Of a stretch of DNA of 6,846 bases, positions 1 to 6,756 are shown piece by piece. Numbering within the stretch: position 1 is the stretch's first letter; the number at the start of each line of letters is the position of its first letter. The notes under the pieces are model-generated. The model did not search any database. It saw nothing but the letters and a program-made list of their open reading frames with translations, and had not been told where the DNA came from. Source of the DNA: an uncultured Lachnospiraceae bacterium (lineage in GTDB: Bacteria; Bacillota; Clostridia; Lachnospirales; Lachnospiraceae); the NCBI GenBank assembly GCA_947653315.1, contig CANTGP010000163.1, positions 1-6,846 on the forward strand, written 5' to 3'. The position numbers and the translations under genes were made by a program.

Positions 1-20
1 ACAAATGTACGAAAACGGTG

Positions 21-1052
21 TTAACAGATAAGCATCGCATCCCCAAAACTAAAAAACCGGTATCCCAGCGAAACCGCTTCCCGGTAAGCCGCCAATACGT
101 TCTCCCTGCCCGCCAATGCGGATACCAACATCACCAGCGTGGATTCGGGCAGGTGGAAATTGGTAATCAGTTCATCCAGCACCTTAAACCGGTATCCCGG
201 ATAAATGAAAATTTCCGTATTCCCGCATCCTGCCGCCACCCTGCCTTCTTCGTCCGCCGCACTCTCCACGGTACGGCAGCTTGTGGTTCCCACGCAGATG
301 ACCCGCTTCTTTTCCCGTTTCGCCCGGTTAATCTTCTCCGCCGCTTCCCCACTGATCTCATAATATTCCGAATGCATATGGTGCTGCGTAATCCGCTCCG
401 CCTTCACCGGACGGAACGTCCCAAGACCCACATGCAGGGTGACATAGGCAATTTCCACCCCTTTTTCCCTGATCCGTTCCAACAATTCCTCCGTAAAATG
501 AAGCCCGGCGGTGGGCGCCGCCGCCGAGCCTTCATATTTGGCGTATACCGTCTGATAACGGTTCTTATCCTCCAGCTTATGGGTGATATAGGGCGGAAGG
601 GGCATTTCCCCCAGCCGGTCCAGCACTTCCTCAAAAATGCCTTCATAGGAAAACCGGATCCTGCGTTTTCCCTCCTCCAGCACGTCAAGTACCTCACCCT
701 TTAAGATACCGTCCCCGAAACAAATCACCGTCCCCGGTTTTGCCTTCTTTCCGGGTTTCACCAAAGTCTCCCAAACATCCTGCTCCAGCCTTTTTAAAAG
801 CAGCACCTCAATGGTTGCGCCGGTACTTTCCTTCTGCCCCATCAGCCTTGCGGGAATGACTTTTGTGTTATTTAATACCAAACAGTCCCCCGGCGATAAA
901 TAATCCACGATTTCACGGAACACATGGTGCTCCGTTTCCCCCGTATCCTTATTCAGGACCAAAAGCCTCGATGCCGACCGGTCAGGCAGGGGATCCTGCG
1001 CGATCAGATTCGGCGGAAGCTCAAAATAAAAATCGGAAGTTTTTAATTCCAT
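21..1052 (-). CDS. queA: S-adenosylmethionine:tRNA ribosyltransferase-isomerase QueA
   Basis: QueA moves the ribosyl part of SAM onto preQ1 in the wobble position of tRNAs with GUN anticodons and isomerises it, giving epoxyqueuosine; it is cytosolic. The whole family pattern is visible: LPPNLIAQ with [13 protein letters not shown] near the N-terminus, [75 protein letters not shown], and the usual end [13 protein letters not shown]. From the ATG at 1052 it is 343 residues, the normal family length, and starts [13 protein letters not shown] as homologues do. The frame stays open to a TTG at 1088, which has a GGAG six bases upstream, with in-frame ATGs at 1076 and 1061, so the start is uncertain by up to 12 codons. 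It lies 56 bases after the aminopeptidase stop on the same strand with no terminator between. No other queuosine gene is in the window. Confidence 0.96.
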   Translation of the reverse strand: MELKTSDFYFELPPNLIAQDPLPDRSASRLLVLNKDTGETEHHVFREIVDYLSPGDCLVLNNTKVIPARLMGQKESTGATIEVLLLKRLEQDVWETLVKPGKKAKPGTVICFGDGILKGEVLDVLEEGKRRIRFSYEGIFEEVLDRLGEMPLPPYITHKLEDKNRYQTVYAKYEGSAAAPTAGLHFTEELLERIREKGVEIAYVTLHVGLGTFRPVKAERITQHHMHSEYYEISGEAAEKINRAKREKKRVICVGTTSCRTVESAADEEGRVAAGCGNTEIFIYPGYRFKVLDELITNFHLPESTLVMLVSALAGRENVLAAYREAVSLGYRFFSFGDAMLIC

Positions 1053-1054
1053 AG

Positions 1055-1081
1055 TTTCCATATCCCTGCTTTCCATATCCC
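1055..1081 (-). repeat. 12-base direct repeat across the queA start region
   Basis: TTTCCATATCCC (plus strand) occurs at 1055-1066 and again at 1070-1081, a period of 15 bases or five codons. On the coding strand each copy reads GGGATATGGAAA, so each carries an ATG in frame with queA, and a third related ATGGAA forms the likely true start at 1052. The repeat therefore multiplies candidate start codons. It resembles the 8-base tandem in front of pheS. Confidence 0.8.
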
Positions 1082-1108
1082 GCCCCAAATTCCACTCCGG
1101 TTCCGCTT

Positions 1109-2563
1109 TTAAAGGGAAGCATGTTCCAAAAACGCCACATAACCCCGTTTCGCCTCATATACGTCCGCTTTGCTGGTAGCTTCCCAAGGCGCGTGCATGT
1201 TCAGTACGGCAACGCCGCTGTCAATCACGTTCATCCCGTACAGGGCAAGAATGTAAGCGATGGTCCCGCCTCCGCCCAAATCCACTTTTCCGAGCTCCGC
1301 CGTTTGGAAATGGACGTCTTCTTTATCAAAAATGGCGCGGATATGCCCCAAGTACTCCGCATTGGCATCGTTGGAGCCGTTCTTTCCCCTGGCTCCCGTA
1401 AATTTATTGAATACCATGCCGTTACCCAAATACGCCACATTCTTCCTGTCAAAGCTGGCGGCATAGGAAGGATCATAAGCGCTGCTTACGTCCGAGGACA
1501 GCATACAGGAAGACGCAAGGCACCTGCGCACGTTCAGTTCGCTGTATTCCCCGGTCAGGTTCATCACTTCCGCCACCATGTTCTCAAAAAACCGGGACTG
1601 CATTCCGGTAGCGCCCACACTGCCGATTTCTTCCTTGTCCACTAAAATGCAGCACGCCGTCCGCTCCGTTTCCTTCACTTCCAGCATTGCCTTTAAAGAG
1701 GAAAAAGCACACACCCTGTCGTCCTGTCCGTAAGCAAGGATCATACTGCGGTCAAAACCCGCTTCCCTTGCCCTTCCTGCCGGTACCACTTCCAGTTCGG
1801 CGGAAATAAAGTCTTCCTCCTCGATTTCATAAGTTTCCTTCAAAATCGAAAGCACACCTTTCTTTACGGCTTCTTTTGCGGACTCCTTATTTTTCTTCCC
1901 CTCTTTCTTTTCGCCCTTTTCCTTCTCTTTTTCCTTATCGCCTTTTTTATCGATGACCAGCGGTTTATTGCCGATAATGATGTCCAGCGCTTCCCCTTCA
2001 ATGACTTTTGCCGCCTTTTTCTCCAATTGTTCCGCCGCAAGGTGCACCAGCAAATCGGAAACGAAGAATACCGGATCGTCTTCCGCCTCCCCGATGTTCA
2101 CTTCCACGGTGGTTCCGTCCTTTTTCACCACCACGCCGTGGATGGCAAGGGGAATCGTCACCCACTGGTATTTCTTCACCCCTCCGTAATAATGGGTATC
2201 CAGGTAAGCAAAGCCTCCTTCCTCATACAAAGGATTCTGTTTAATATCCAGCCGCGGGGAATCGATGTGGGCGCCCAAAATGTTCATGCCTTCCGCCATG
2301 GGCTTCTTCCCGATTTGGAACATAGCAATGGATTTGTTCATCCATACCGCATATACCTTATCCCCCTTTTTTAACGTCTTCTTCCCTTTCATAAGGGTCT
2401 GAAGCTCCTGGTAGCCTTCTTTTTCGATTTGATTGACAATCTCGTCAATGCATTCCCTCTCCGTTTTCCCAACGTTTAAAAAGTCCATATACTCTTTCGC
2501 GTGGCTTTCCAGTTCTTTTAACTGCTTCTCGTTATAAGTCGTCCATACATTTTTTCTTTCCAT
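1109..2563 (-). CDS. M18 family zinc aminopeptidase (aminopeptidase I type)
   Basis: This is a cytosolic metallo-aminopeptidase of peptidase family M18, which removes N-terminal residues (typically acidic or neutral) from peptides using two metal ions. The metal-site motifs are all present in order: GAHIDSPR (His99, Asp101), GQDDRVC (Asp281/Asp282), DKEEIGS (Glu311/Glu312), [10 protein letters not shown] (Asp358) and NMHAPWE (His457). There is no signal peptide or membrane segment. At 484 residues it is slightly long for the family. The excess is a Lys/Glu-rich, low-complexity stretch at about residues 206-231, between the proximal catalytic portion and the DDR motif. The ATG at 2563 is preceded by GAGG with a five-base spacer. 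It lies between pheT (118-base gap) and queA (56-base gap), all on one strand. Clostridial members are often called apeA or apeB; I cannot decide between these and give no symbol. Confidence 0.93.
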   Translation of the reverse strand: MERKNVWTTYNEKQLKELESHAKEYMDFLNVGKTERECIDEIVNQIEKEGYQELQTLMKGKKTLKKGDKVYAVWMNKSIAMFQIGKKPMAEGMNILGAHIDSPRLDIKQNPLYEEGGFAYLDTHYYGGVKKYQWVTIPLAIHGVVVKKDGTTVEVNIGEAEDDPVFFVSDLLVHLAAEQLEKKAAKVIEGEALDIIIGNKPLVIDKKGDKEKEKEKGEKKEGKKNKESAKEAVKKGVLSILKETYEIEEEDFISAELEVVPAGRAREAGFDRSMILAYGQDDRVCAFSSLKAMLEVKETERTACCILVDKEEIGSVGATGMQSRFFENMVAEVMNLTGEYSELNVRRCLASSCMLSSDVSSAYDPSYAASFDRKNVAYLGNGMVFNKFTGARGKNGSNDANAEYLGHIRAIFDKEDVHFQTAELGKVDLGGGGTIAYILALYGMNVIDSGVAVLNMHAPWEATSKADVYEAKRGYVAFLEHASL

Positions 2564-2681
2564 TTTTTCCTCATTTCCGCCGTGTTACCCGGCTTTGCTT
2601 TTTCCGCAGCTTGTGCGGATATTTGGCGACTGCCGCAAGGGTCGATACCCCGTTGCCTGCAGCGGGGCATTGCCTCTCCCA
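2564..2681 (-). other. hairpin-rich spacer between pheT and the aminopeptidase
   Basis: Three inverted repeats lie in 118 bases. Positions 2648-2667 form a stem of eight or nine pairs (CCCCG arm) around a tiny loop. CGAC at 2627-2630 faces GTCG at 2641-2644. TCCGCA at 2603-2608 faces TGCGGA at 2614-2619. None is followed by a T-run on the minus strand, so none is a convincing intrinsic terminator. I see no good -35/-10 pair for the downstream gene. The spacer also contains the aminopeptidase ribosome site, GAGG at 2569-2572. It may be a degenerate intergenic palindromic repeat or an RNA processing or stabilising region; this is inference. Confidence 0.6.
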
Positions 2682-5102
2682 TTACTGGCGCAGTTCGATT
2701 CCCATGCTCTCCAGCCCGTTTAAAATCTTCTTCATGGCAGCCGTAATGTCGTTCTCCTCCAACGTCCTGTCCTTGGCGCGGAACGTAATGGAATAAGCCA
2801 CGGACTTATACCCTTCCTTAATCTGCGCCCCTTCATAAATATCAAACAAATGGCAGCTTTCCAGTATTTTACCGCCCCGCTGCTCAATCATCGCTTCTAT
2901 CTGTCCTGCCAGCACCGTCTTAGGCACTACCATACTGATATCGCGGGATACCGCAGGATATTTTGCGATTCCTTCATATTTCCGGTCGAAGGTGGCAAAA
3001 GGCACTACCAGCGGCATATCCAGCACGGCAACGTATACTTTTGTCCCAATCCCGTAATTATCGCATACTTCCGGGTGCACCTCGCCCAAATACCCTACCA
3101 CGGTACCTTCGTATACGATATCCGCCTGCCGTCCGGGATGCAGGAAGACTTTGCCCGATGCGGGATCATACACCGTTTTCTTCTTCATGCCGATGCAGTC
3201 GAAAAACTCCTCCACCACGCCTTTCATCGTATAAAAATCCCCTTCGCCGTACATACCGAGCGTAAACTGCATCCTCTCATCCGGGAGTTCCGTCAGCGGC
3301 AGGGCTTTCGGAACATAAATATTCCCCAGCTCGTACAGGCGCACGTCCTTATTCCTTCTGTTATAATTGGTGGCAAGGCTGGTCAGCATACCGTTTAGGG
3401 AAACCGTCCGCATAATGGAAAAATCCTCCCCTAACGGGTTCGCAATCTTAATCGCCTGCCTGAGCACATCGTCTTCCGGCAGCAGCAGCTTATCAAAGAC
3501 TTTCGGGCTTTCAAACGAATAGCACATCCCCTGGGAAAATCCGCAGTATTCCGCAATATCCCTAGCTTTCTGCTCCACCCGCAGTTTAAAGGGAAGTTTT
3601 CCCGTGGTGGCTTCCCCGTTGGGCAGGGATACCGGAATCTTATCGTAACCGTAAAACCTCGCCACTTCCTCCGCAATATCCGCCTGCCCGAGTAAATCCT
3701 GGCGGAAGGAAGGAATTTCCAGCATTTGTTCCGCTTCCACATAGTTTAATTCAATACGTGCGAAAATGGCAAGCATATCTTCTTTGGAAATATCCGTCCC
3801 CAGCAGCTTATTGATGGCAGCGGCATCAAACGGAATCTTCGTATTCCCTTTCATGGGCGCGCAGACATCCACAATCCCCCCTACCACATCGCCGCAGCCA
3901 AGCTGCTGGATTAACTGGCAGGCACGGTTGATGGCAGCTTCCGCGTTGTGGGGGTCCAGTCCTTTCTCAAATTTGCCGGATGCATCGGTGCGCAGTCCCA
4001 GTCTTTTGGCGGATTTACGGATATTGGTGCCGTTAAACGTGGCGGCTTCAAACAAGACCGTTTTCACGCTGTCCGTAATCTTGGAATTTTCCCCTCCCAT
4101 GATTCCGGCGATGCCGATCTCCTTTTCCGCATCGCAGATCATCAGGATATCGCCGTCCAGTTTCCGCACTTGTCCGTCCAGCGTTTGGAACTCATCCCCG
4201 TCCTTTGCCCTCTTTACCACGATTTTATGTCCGGCAATGGTATCCAAATCAAAGGCGTGCATGGGCTGCCCGTATTCCTCCATTACATAGTTGGTGATGT
4301 CCACCAGATTGTTGATGGGACGGATGCCGCTGGCTGCCAGCCTTCTCTGCATCCACTTCGGGGAAGGTCCGATTTTAATGTTGGTGCAGACCCTCGCCGT
4401 ATACCTGGGACATAAATCCGCGTCCTGAACTTCCACGGAAATATAGTCCTCCACCCGTTCCCCGTTTTCCTTGATTTCCACCTTGGGCGCCGCAAACGGT
4501 TTGCGAAACGTCGCCGCCGCTTCCCTTGCGATGCCCAGCACGCTGTAACAGTCCACCCGGTTGGAAGTGATTTCATATTCAAACACCGTATCCCTCAACC
4601 CCAAGGCCTCCACCGCATCGCTTCCCACTTCCGCGTCTTCCCCGAAAATATAAATACCGCTTTCCGGCGCTTCCGGGTACATTTCCCTGGAACTTCCAAG
4701 TTCCTCAATGGAACACATCATGCCGTTGGAAGGAACCCCCCGCAGTTTTCCCGCTTTAATGACAATCCCGTCTTCCGGCAGCGGGCCTCCGTCATGGCCG
4801 CCTGCCACCTTACCGCCGTCCAGTACTACCGGTACCTTATCCCCTTCCTTCACATTGGGGGCTCCCGTTACGATTTGGATGACTTCGCTCCCGATATCCA
4901 CCTGGCAGACAATCAGCTTATCCGCGTCCGGGTGGCGCTCGATTTTCCGAATCTGTCCCACCACTATTTTGTCCAGATTTTTATCAAATCTTTCAAAACC
5001 TTCCACTTTCGTTCCCGACAGGGTCATCGCGTCGCAATACTCCTGATCGGTACACGTAAGCTCCGGTACATATGCCTTAATCCATGATAATGCCGTATTC
5101 AT
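2682..5102 (-). CDS. pheT: phenylalanyl-tRNA synthetase beta subunit PheT
   Basis: PheT is the beta chain of the cytosolic alpha2-beta2 synthetase that charges tRNA-Phe. It binds tRNA and hydrolyses mischarged Tyr-tRNA-Phe. The full bacterial domain order is visible. An N-terminal helix region (LSWIKAYVPEL) is followed by an EMAP-type OB-fold tRNA-binding domain at about residues 40-155 (IVVGQIRKIERHPDADKL). A B3/B4 editing domain spans about 213-390 and includes GIMGGENS at 333-340. A B5 domain at about 415-485 has the RQDLLGQADIAEEVARFYGYD pattern. The catalytic-like core follows, and a C-terminal FDX-ACB anticodon-binding domain covers about 712-805 (KYPAVSRDISMVV ... RTLEENDI). Length, 806 residues, is normal. 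The ATG at 5102 has GAGG seven bases upstream. The gene follows pheS after 69 bases that hold only this ribosome site, so the two are surely cotranscribed. No lesion is seen. Confidence 0.98.
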   Translation of the reverse strand: MNTALSWIKAYVPELTCTDQEYCDAMTLSGTKVEGFERFDKNLDKIVVGQIRKIERHPDADKLIVCQVDIGSEVIQIVTGAPNVKEGDKVPVVLDGGKVAGGHDGGPLPEDGIVIKAGKLRGVPSNGMMCSIEELGSSREMYPEAPESGIYIFGEDAEVGSDAVEALGLRDTVFEYEITSNRVDCYSVLGIAREAAATFRKPFAAPKVEIKENGERVEDYISVEVQDADLCPRYTARVCTNIKIGPSPKWMQRRLAASGIRPINNLVDITNYVMEEYGQPMHAFDLDTIAGHKIVVKRAKDGDEFQTLDGQVRKLDGDILMICDAEKEIGIAGIMGGENSKITDSVKTVLFEAATFNGTNIRKSAKRLGLRTDASGKFEKGLDPHNAEAAINRACQLIQQLGCGDVVGGIVDVCAPMKGNTKIPFDAAAINKLLGTDISKEDMLAIFARIELNYVEAEQMLEIPSFRQDLLGQADIAEEVARFYGYDKIPVSLPNGEATTGKLPFKLRVEQKARDIAEYCGFSQGMCYSFESPKVFDKLLLPEDDVLRQAIKIANPLGEDFSIMRTVSLNGMLTSLATNYNRRNKDVRLYELGNIYVPKALPLTELPDERMQFTLGMYGEGDFYTMKGVVEEFFDCIGMKKKTVYDPASGKVFLHPGRQADIVYEGTVVGYLGEVHPEVCDNYGIGTKVYVAVLDMPLVVPFATFDRKYEGIAKYPAVSRDISMVVPKTVLAGQIEAMIEQRGGKILESCHLFDIYEGAQIKEGYKSVAYSITFRAKDRTLEENDITAAMKKILNGLESMGIELRQ

Positions 5103-5171
5103 TATTCTTCCTCAATCCTTTCCGCAAATTACTCCGTTTGAATCCCGTTTCCGCCGCTTTTCCAAAGATTT

Positions 5172-6191
5172 TTAAAATTGTTTCAAAAACCGGATATCGT
5201 TCTCATACAACAGACGCATGTCATCAATTTCGTATTTTAAGAGCGCAATCCGCTCCAACCCGACGCCGAATGCAAATCCCGTATACTCCTCCGGGTTAAT
5301 CCCGCTCATTTCCAGCACATGGGGATGCACCATACCGCAGCCCAAAATCTCAATCCAGCCGCTTCCCTTACAGAACCGACAACCGCTCCCGCCGCATTTA
5401 AAGCAGGAAACATCCATCTCGGCGCTTGGCTCCGTGAACGGGAAATGATGGGGACGGAATTTTACTTTCGTTTTTTCCCCGAACAGCTCCCTTGCAAACT
5501 CCGCCAGCGTACCCTTCAGGTCGGCAAACGTAATATTCTTATCGATGACCAGCCCTTCGATCTGATGGAAGGAAGGGGAATGGGTAGCATCCACCTCATC
5601 GGAGCGGAACACCCTTCCCGGCGCGATCATACGGATGGGAATACGCCCCTTCTCCATTTCGTGTACCTGTGTGGAAGAAGTCTGCGTCCTCAGCAGAATA
5701 TCCCCGGTAATATAGAACGTATCCTGCTCATCCTTCGCAGGATGCCCGTCGGGAATATTCAATGCCTCAAAATTATAATAATCCTTCTCCACTTCCGGTC
5801 CTTCCACCACCTCATAGCCCATGCCGATGAAAATCCTCTCCACTTCCTCCAGCGCAATGGTATTGGGGTGACGGTGTCCCACATTGTTTTTCTTCGCCGG
5901 AAGCGTCACGTCGATGACTTCCGCCTTCATTTTCGCTTCCCGCAGCGCCCGCTCCATCTTCTTCCTGGACGCATCCAGCACCTTCTCAATCTCCTCCCTC
6001 GTCTCATTCACCAACTGCCCCACCTTCGGGCGTTCCTCCGGCGCCACATCCTTAAGCCCTTTTAACACCGCCGTCAGTTCCCCTTTCTTACCGAGGTAAT
6101 TGACACGGATTTCGTTCAGTTTGTCCAACGCATCGCTGGATGCAATCTGCCTTAATGCCTCTGCCTTAATCTGTTCCAATTTCTCTTTCAT
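5172..6191 (-). CDS. pheS: phenylalanyl-tRNA synthetase alpha subunit PheS
   Basis: PheS is the catalytic chain of phenylalanyl-tRNA synthetase, a class II enzyme activating Phe with ATP. Residues 1-90 are a charged helical region expected to form the tRNA-binding coiled coil. Class II motif 1 is around 106-145 ([20 protein letters not shown]). Motif 2 is around 188-217 ([21 protein letters not shown]). Motif 3 is around 305-320 ([14 protein letters not shown]), and Ala307 in the Phe-pocket segment FAFG is kept. A four-cysteine knuckle, Cys263/266/271/274 ([12 protein letters not shown]), sits before the [13 protein letters not shown] strand, as in many Firmicute PheS proteins, and probably binds zinc. 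Length, 339 residues, is normal. The ATG at 6191 has AGGAAGG at 6200-6206, eight bases upstream. It is the first gene after the T-box leader, which should control it by attenuation according to uncharged tRNA-Phe. Confidence 0.98.
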   Translation of the reverse strand: MKEKLEQIKAEALRQIASSDALDKLNEIRVNYLGKKGELTAVLKGLKDVAPEERPKVGQLVNETREEIEKVLDASRKKMERALREAKMKAEVIDVTLPAKKNNVGHRHPNTIALEEVERIFIGMGYEVVEGPEVEKDYYNFEALNIPDGHPAKDEQDTFYITGDILLRTQTSSTQVHEMEKGRIPIRMIAPGRVFRSDEVDATHSPSFHQIEGLVIDKNITFADLKGTLAEFARELFGEKTKVKFRPHHFPFTEPSAEMDVSCFKCGGSGCRFCKGSGWIEILGCGMVHPHVLEMSGINPEEYTGFAFGVGLERIALLKYEIDDMRLLYENDIRFLKQF

Positions 6192-6222
6192 CTGTTCTTC
6201 CTTCCTTTTATTTTCCTATCCA

Positions 6223-6238
6223 TTCCATATTTCCATAT
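6223..6238 (-). repeat. tandem 8-base repeat in the pheS 5' leader
   Basis: TTCCATAT occurs twice back to back at 6223-6230 and 6231-6238 (coding strand ATATGGAA twice), with partial TCC and CCAT flanks on either side. It lies between the three-hairpin element and the pheS ribosome site. The same core is seen as a 15-base-period direct repeat in front of queA. Confidence 0.8.
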
Positions 6239-6243
6239 TCCCC

Positions 6244-6342
6244 TGCACGGGGCTGTGCAATCGAGTAGGGAAGGCATCTCCCTACTCGTGCGCCGGGCAC
6301 CCGCCAGCTTCGCTGGCATCTTCCTTGGGGTGCCCGTGTGCA
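6244..6342 (-). repeat. three-hairpin palindromic element between T-box terminator and pheS
   Basis: Nearly every base lies in one of three abutting inverted repeats. The largest is 6289-6342. Its outer arm CGGGCACC (6294-6301) pairs with GGTGCCCG (6329-6336), extended at its base by TGC/GCA and two more pairs with one bulge. Its inner arm GCCAGC (6303-6308) pairs with GCTGGC (6312-6317) around loop TTC. Next, CGAGTAGGG (6262-6270) pairs perfectly with CCCTACTCG (6280-6288) over a nine-base loop. Last, TGCAC (6244-6248) pairs with GTGCA (6255-6259). The element starts one base after the terminator T-run. It is not needed for T-box function and has no coding signal of its own. It looks like a mobile or dispersed intergenic palindrome (REP/MITE-like), but copy number cannot be seen from this window. 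Confidence 0.7.
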
Positions 6343-6343
6343 T

Positions 6344-6380
6344 AAAAAAGCCCCTGACACTACACTATATAATGTCAGGG
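6344..6380 (-). terminator. T-box leader intrinsic terminator
   Basis: On the minus strand CCCTGACA (6380-6373) pairs with TGTCAGGG (6359-6352). The stem can be extended inwards by A-T and G-U pairs, and GC followed by six Ts (6349-6344) comes after. This is a classic rho-independent terminator. Its 5' arm shares CCCT (6380-6377) with the antiterminator, so the two structures exclude each other. Confidence 0.95.
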
Positions 6381-6404
6381 ACGGAATTACCGCGGTACCA
6401 CCCT
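6377..6404 (-). promoter_or_regulatory. T-box sequence and antiterminator
   Basis: The minus strand reads AGGGTGGTACCGCG at 6404-6391, the T-box consensus. A textbook antiterminator can be drawn. AGGG pairs with CCCT (6380-6377), the seven-base bulge is TGGTACC, GCG pairs with CGT, and the loop is GTAATTC. The TGGT at 6400-6397 would pair with the ACCA end of an uncharged tRNA, that is with discriminator A73, as expected for tRNA-Phe. Confidence 0.95.
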
Positions 6405-6636
6405 TCTTCCCGCCTGCAGACACAAATCCCCATAAGGCGGACAACTTTTGCACGTAACGTGTGCCGCCGTCCTGTACTACTTAGCGCATTCCCTCCTCCG
6501 TCCGAGCTGAACGGTTTTGTCCGATGAAAAACGATGTTCTTACAGGAAGCTCCGGTGGGAATACAAAACCACATTTGAACTCAGGGAAACTCCCAGCCGA
6601 CGGCTTCCCCTCTCTGGCAGAAAATATGGTTCCGAC

Positions 6637-6684
6637 TGCATAAAATACATAACCTTCCATTATTTCAGTATCCGTTTTTATGCA
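6637..6684 (-). other. extra hairpin on the 5' side of T-box Stem I
   Basis: TGCATAAA (6684-6677) pairs perfectly with TTTATGCA (6644-6637). Inside it ATAC pairs with GTAT and ATAA with TTAT, with small bulges and a TGGAAGG loop. This 48-base hairpin falls between the GGTG arm of the Stem I base and the AGTC/mid-helix, where canonical T-boxes have only the 5' side of the specifier loop. It may be an insertion in Stem I or an alternative fold. Confidence 0.6.
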
Positions 6685-6727
6685 AACACCTTCACAGCTT
6701 CTATCCATTTCTATTTTTCTTTTTCCC

Positions 6728-6756
6728 ATTTTAGTGAAAAATCCCCTTTTTGTCAA
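6728..6756 (-). promoter_or_regulatory. sigma-A type promoter of the pheST leader
   Basis: TTGACA at 6756-6751, a spacer of exactly 17 bases, and TAAAAT at 6733-6728 give a near-consensus vegetative promoter on the minus strand. The predicted start is near 6721, just upstream of the T-box Stem I. The -10 overlaps the TAA stop of the upstream partial reading frame. Confidence 0.9.

Larger units (their letters stand above)
6344..6721 (-). ncRNA. T-box riboswitch (tRNA-Phe responsive) upstream of pheS
   Basis: This leader senses uncharged tRNA and controls pheST by transcription antitermination. The Stem I base is GAAGCT (6701-6696) with AGCTTC (6551-6546). Above it GTGAA faces GG, a likely K-turn/GA motif, and then comes GGTG (6690-6687) with CACC (6557-6554). 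The mid helix is AACCATATTT (6631-6622) with AAATGTGGTT (6576-6567). The 5' AGAGAG bulge is at 6615-6610, followed by the apical GGGAA/TTTCCC helix with a GCC-GTC-GGC hairpin. The best specifier is TTC (Phe) at 6561-6559, just above the CACC arm; AGTC at 6637-6634 sits where AGTA is usual. Another TTC is at 6579-6577. A Stem III candidate is GGCGG/CCGCC enclosing GCAC/GTGC at about 6467-6435. The antiterminator and terminator close the leader. The Phe assignment also follows from the downstream genes. This leader explains the gene-free stretch of about 380 bases. Confidence 0.95.

Noticed and set aside
263..274. PheS Cys4 knuckle (residues 263-274) as a novel domain insertion.
   Set aside because: The same CxxC-x4-CxxC pattern before GWIEILG is, to my knowledge, common in Firmicute PheS proteins, so it is a family feature. 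Coordinates here are residue numbers of PheS.
18..704. A 228-codon plus-strand open frame opposite queA.
   Set aside because: It is antisense to the intact, motif-complete queA and shows no recognisable domain or ribosome site.
2603..2619. TCCGCA/TGCGGA hairpin as a terminator after pheT.
   Set aside because: On the transcribed strand it is followed by a run of A, not T, and the stem is only six pairs.
5319..6065. A 248-codon open frame on the plus strand opposite pheS.
   Set aside because: It lies wholly antisense to a clearly conserved synthetase gene. Its translation is rich in His, Arg, Leu and Pro without recognisable motifs, and it has no convincing ribosome site, so it is a shadow of pheS codon bias.
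6208..6453. An 81-codon minus-strand open frame across the terminator and the three hairpins.
   Set aside because: It runs through the antiterminator, terminator and palindromic element. Its openness follows from structured GC-rich sequence and there is no ribosome site at its start.
6577..6579. TTC considered as the T-box specifier codon in GAGTTCA.
   Set aside because: Its local context resembles the specifier consensus, but in the drawn Stem I it lies above the mid helix near the apex. The TTC at 6559-6561 lies next to the Stem I base helix, as expected. Both would encode Phe, so the amino acid call is unchanged.
6481..6756. A 91-codon minus-strand open frame covering the leader, starting inside the promoter region.
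   Set aside because: Its start overlaps the -35 element, so the leader transcript would not contain it. The sequence is explained by T-box RNA structure, and no ribosome site or family resemblance is seen.
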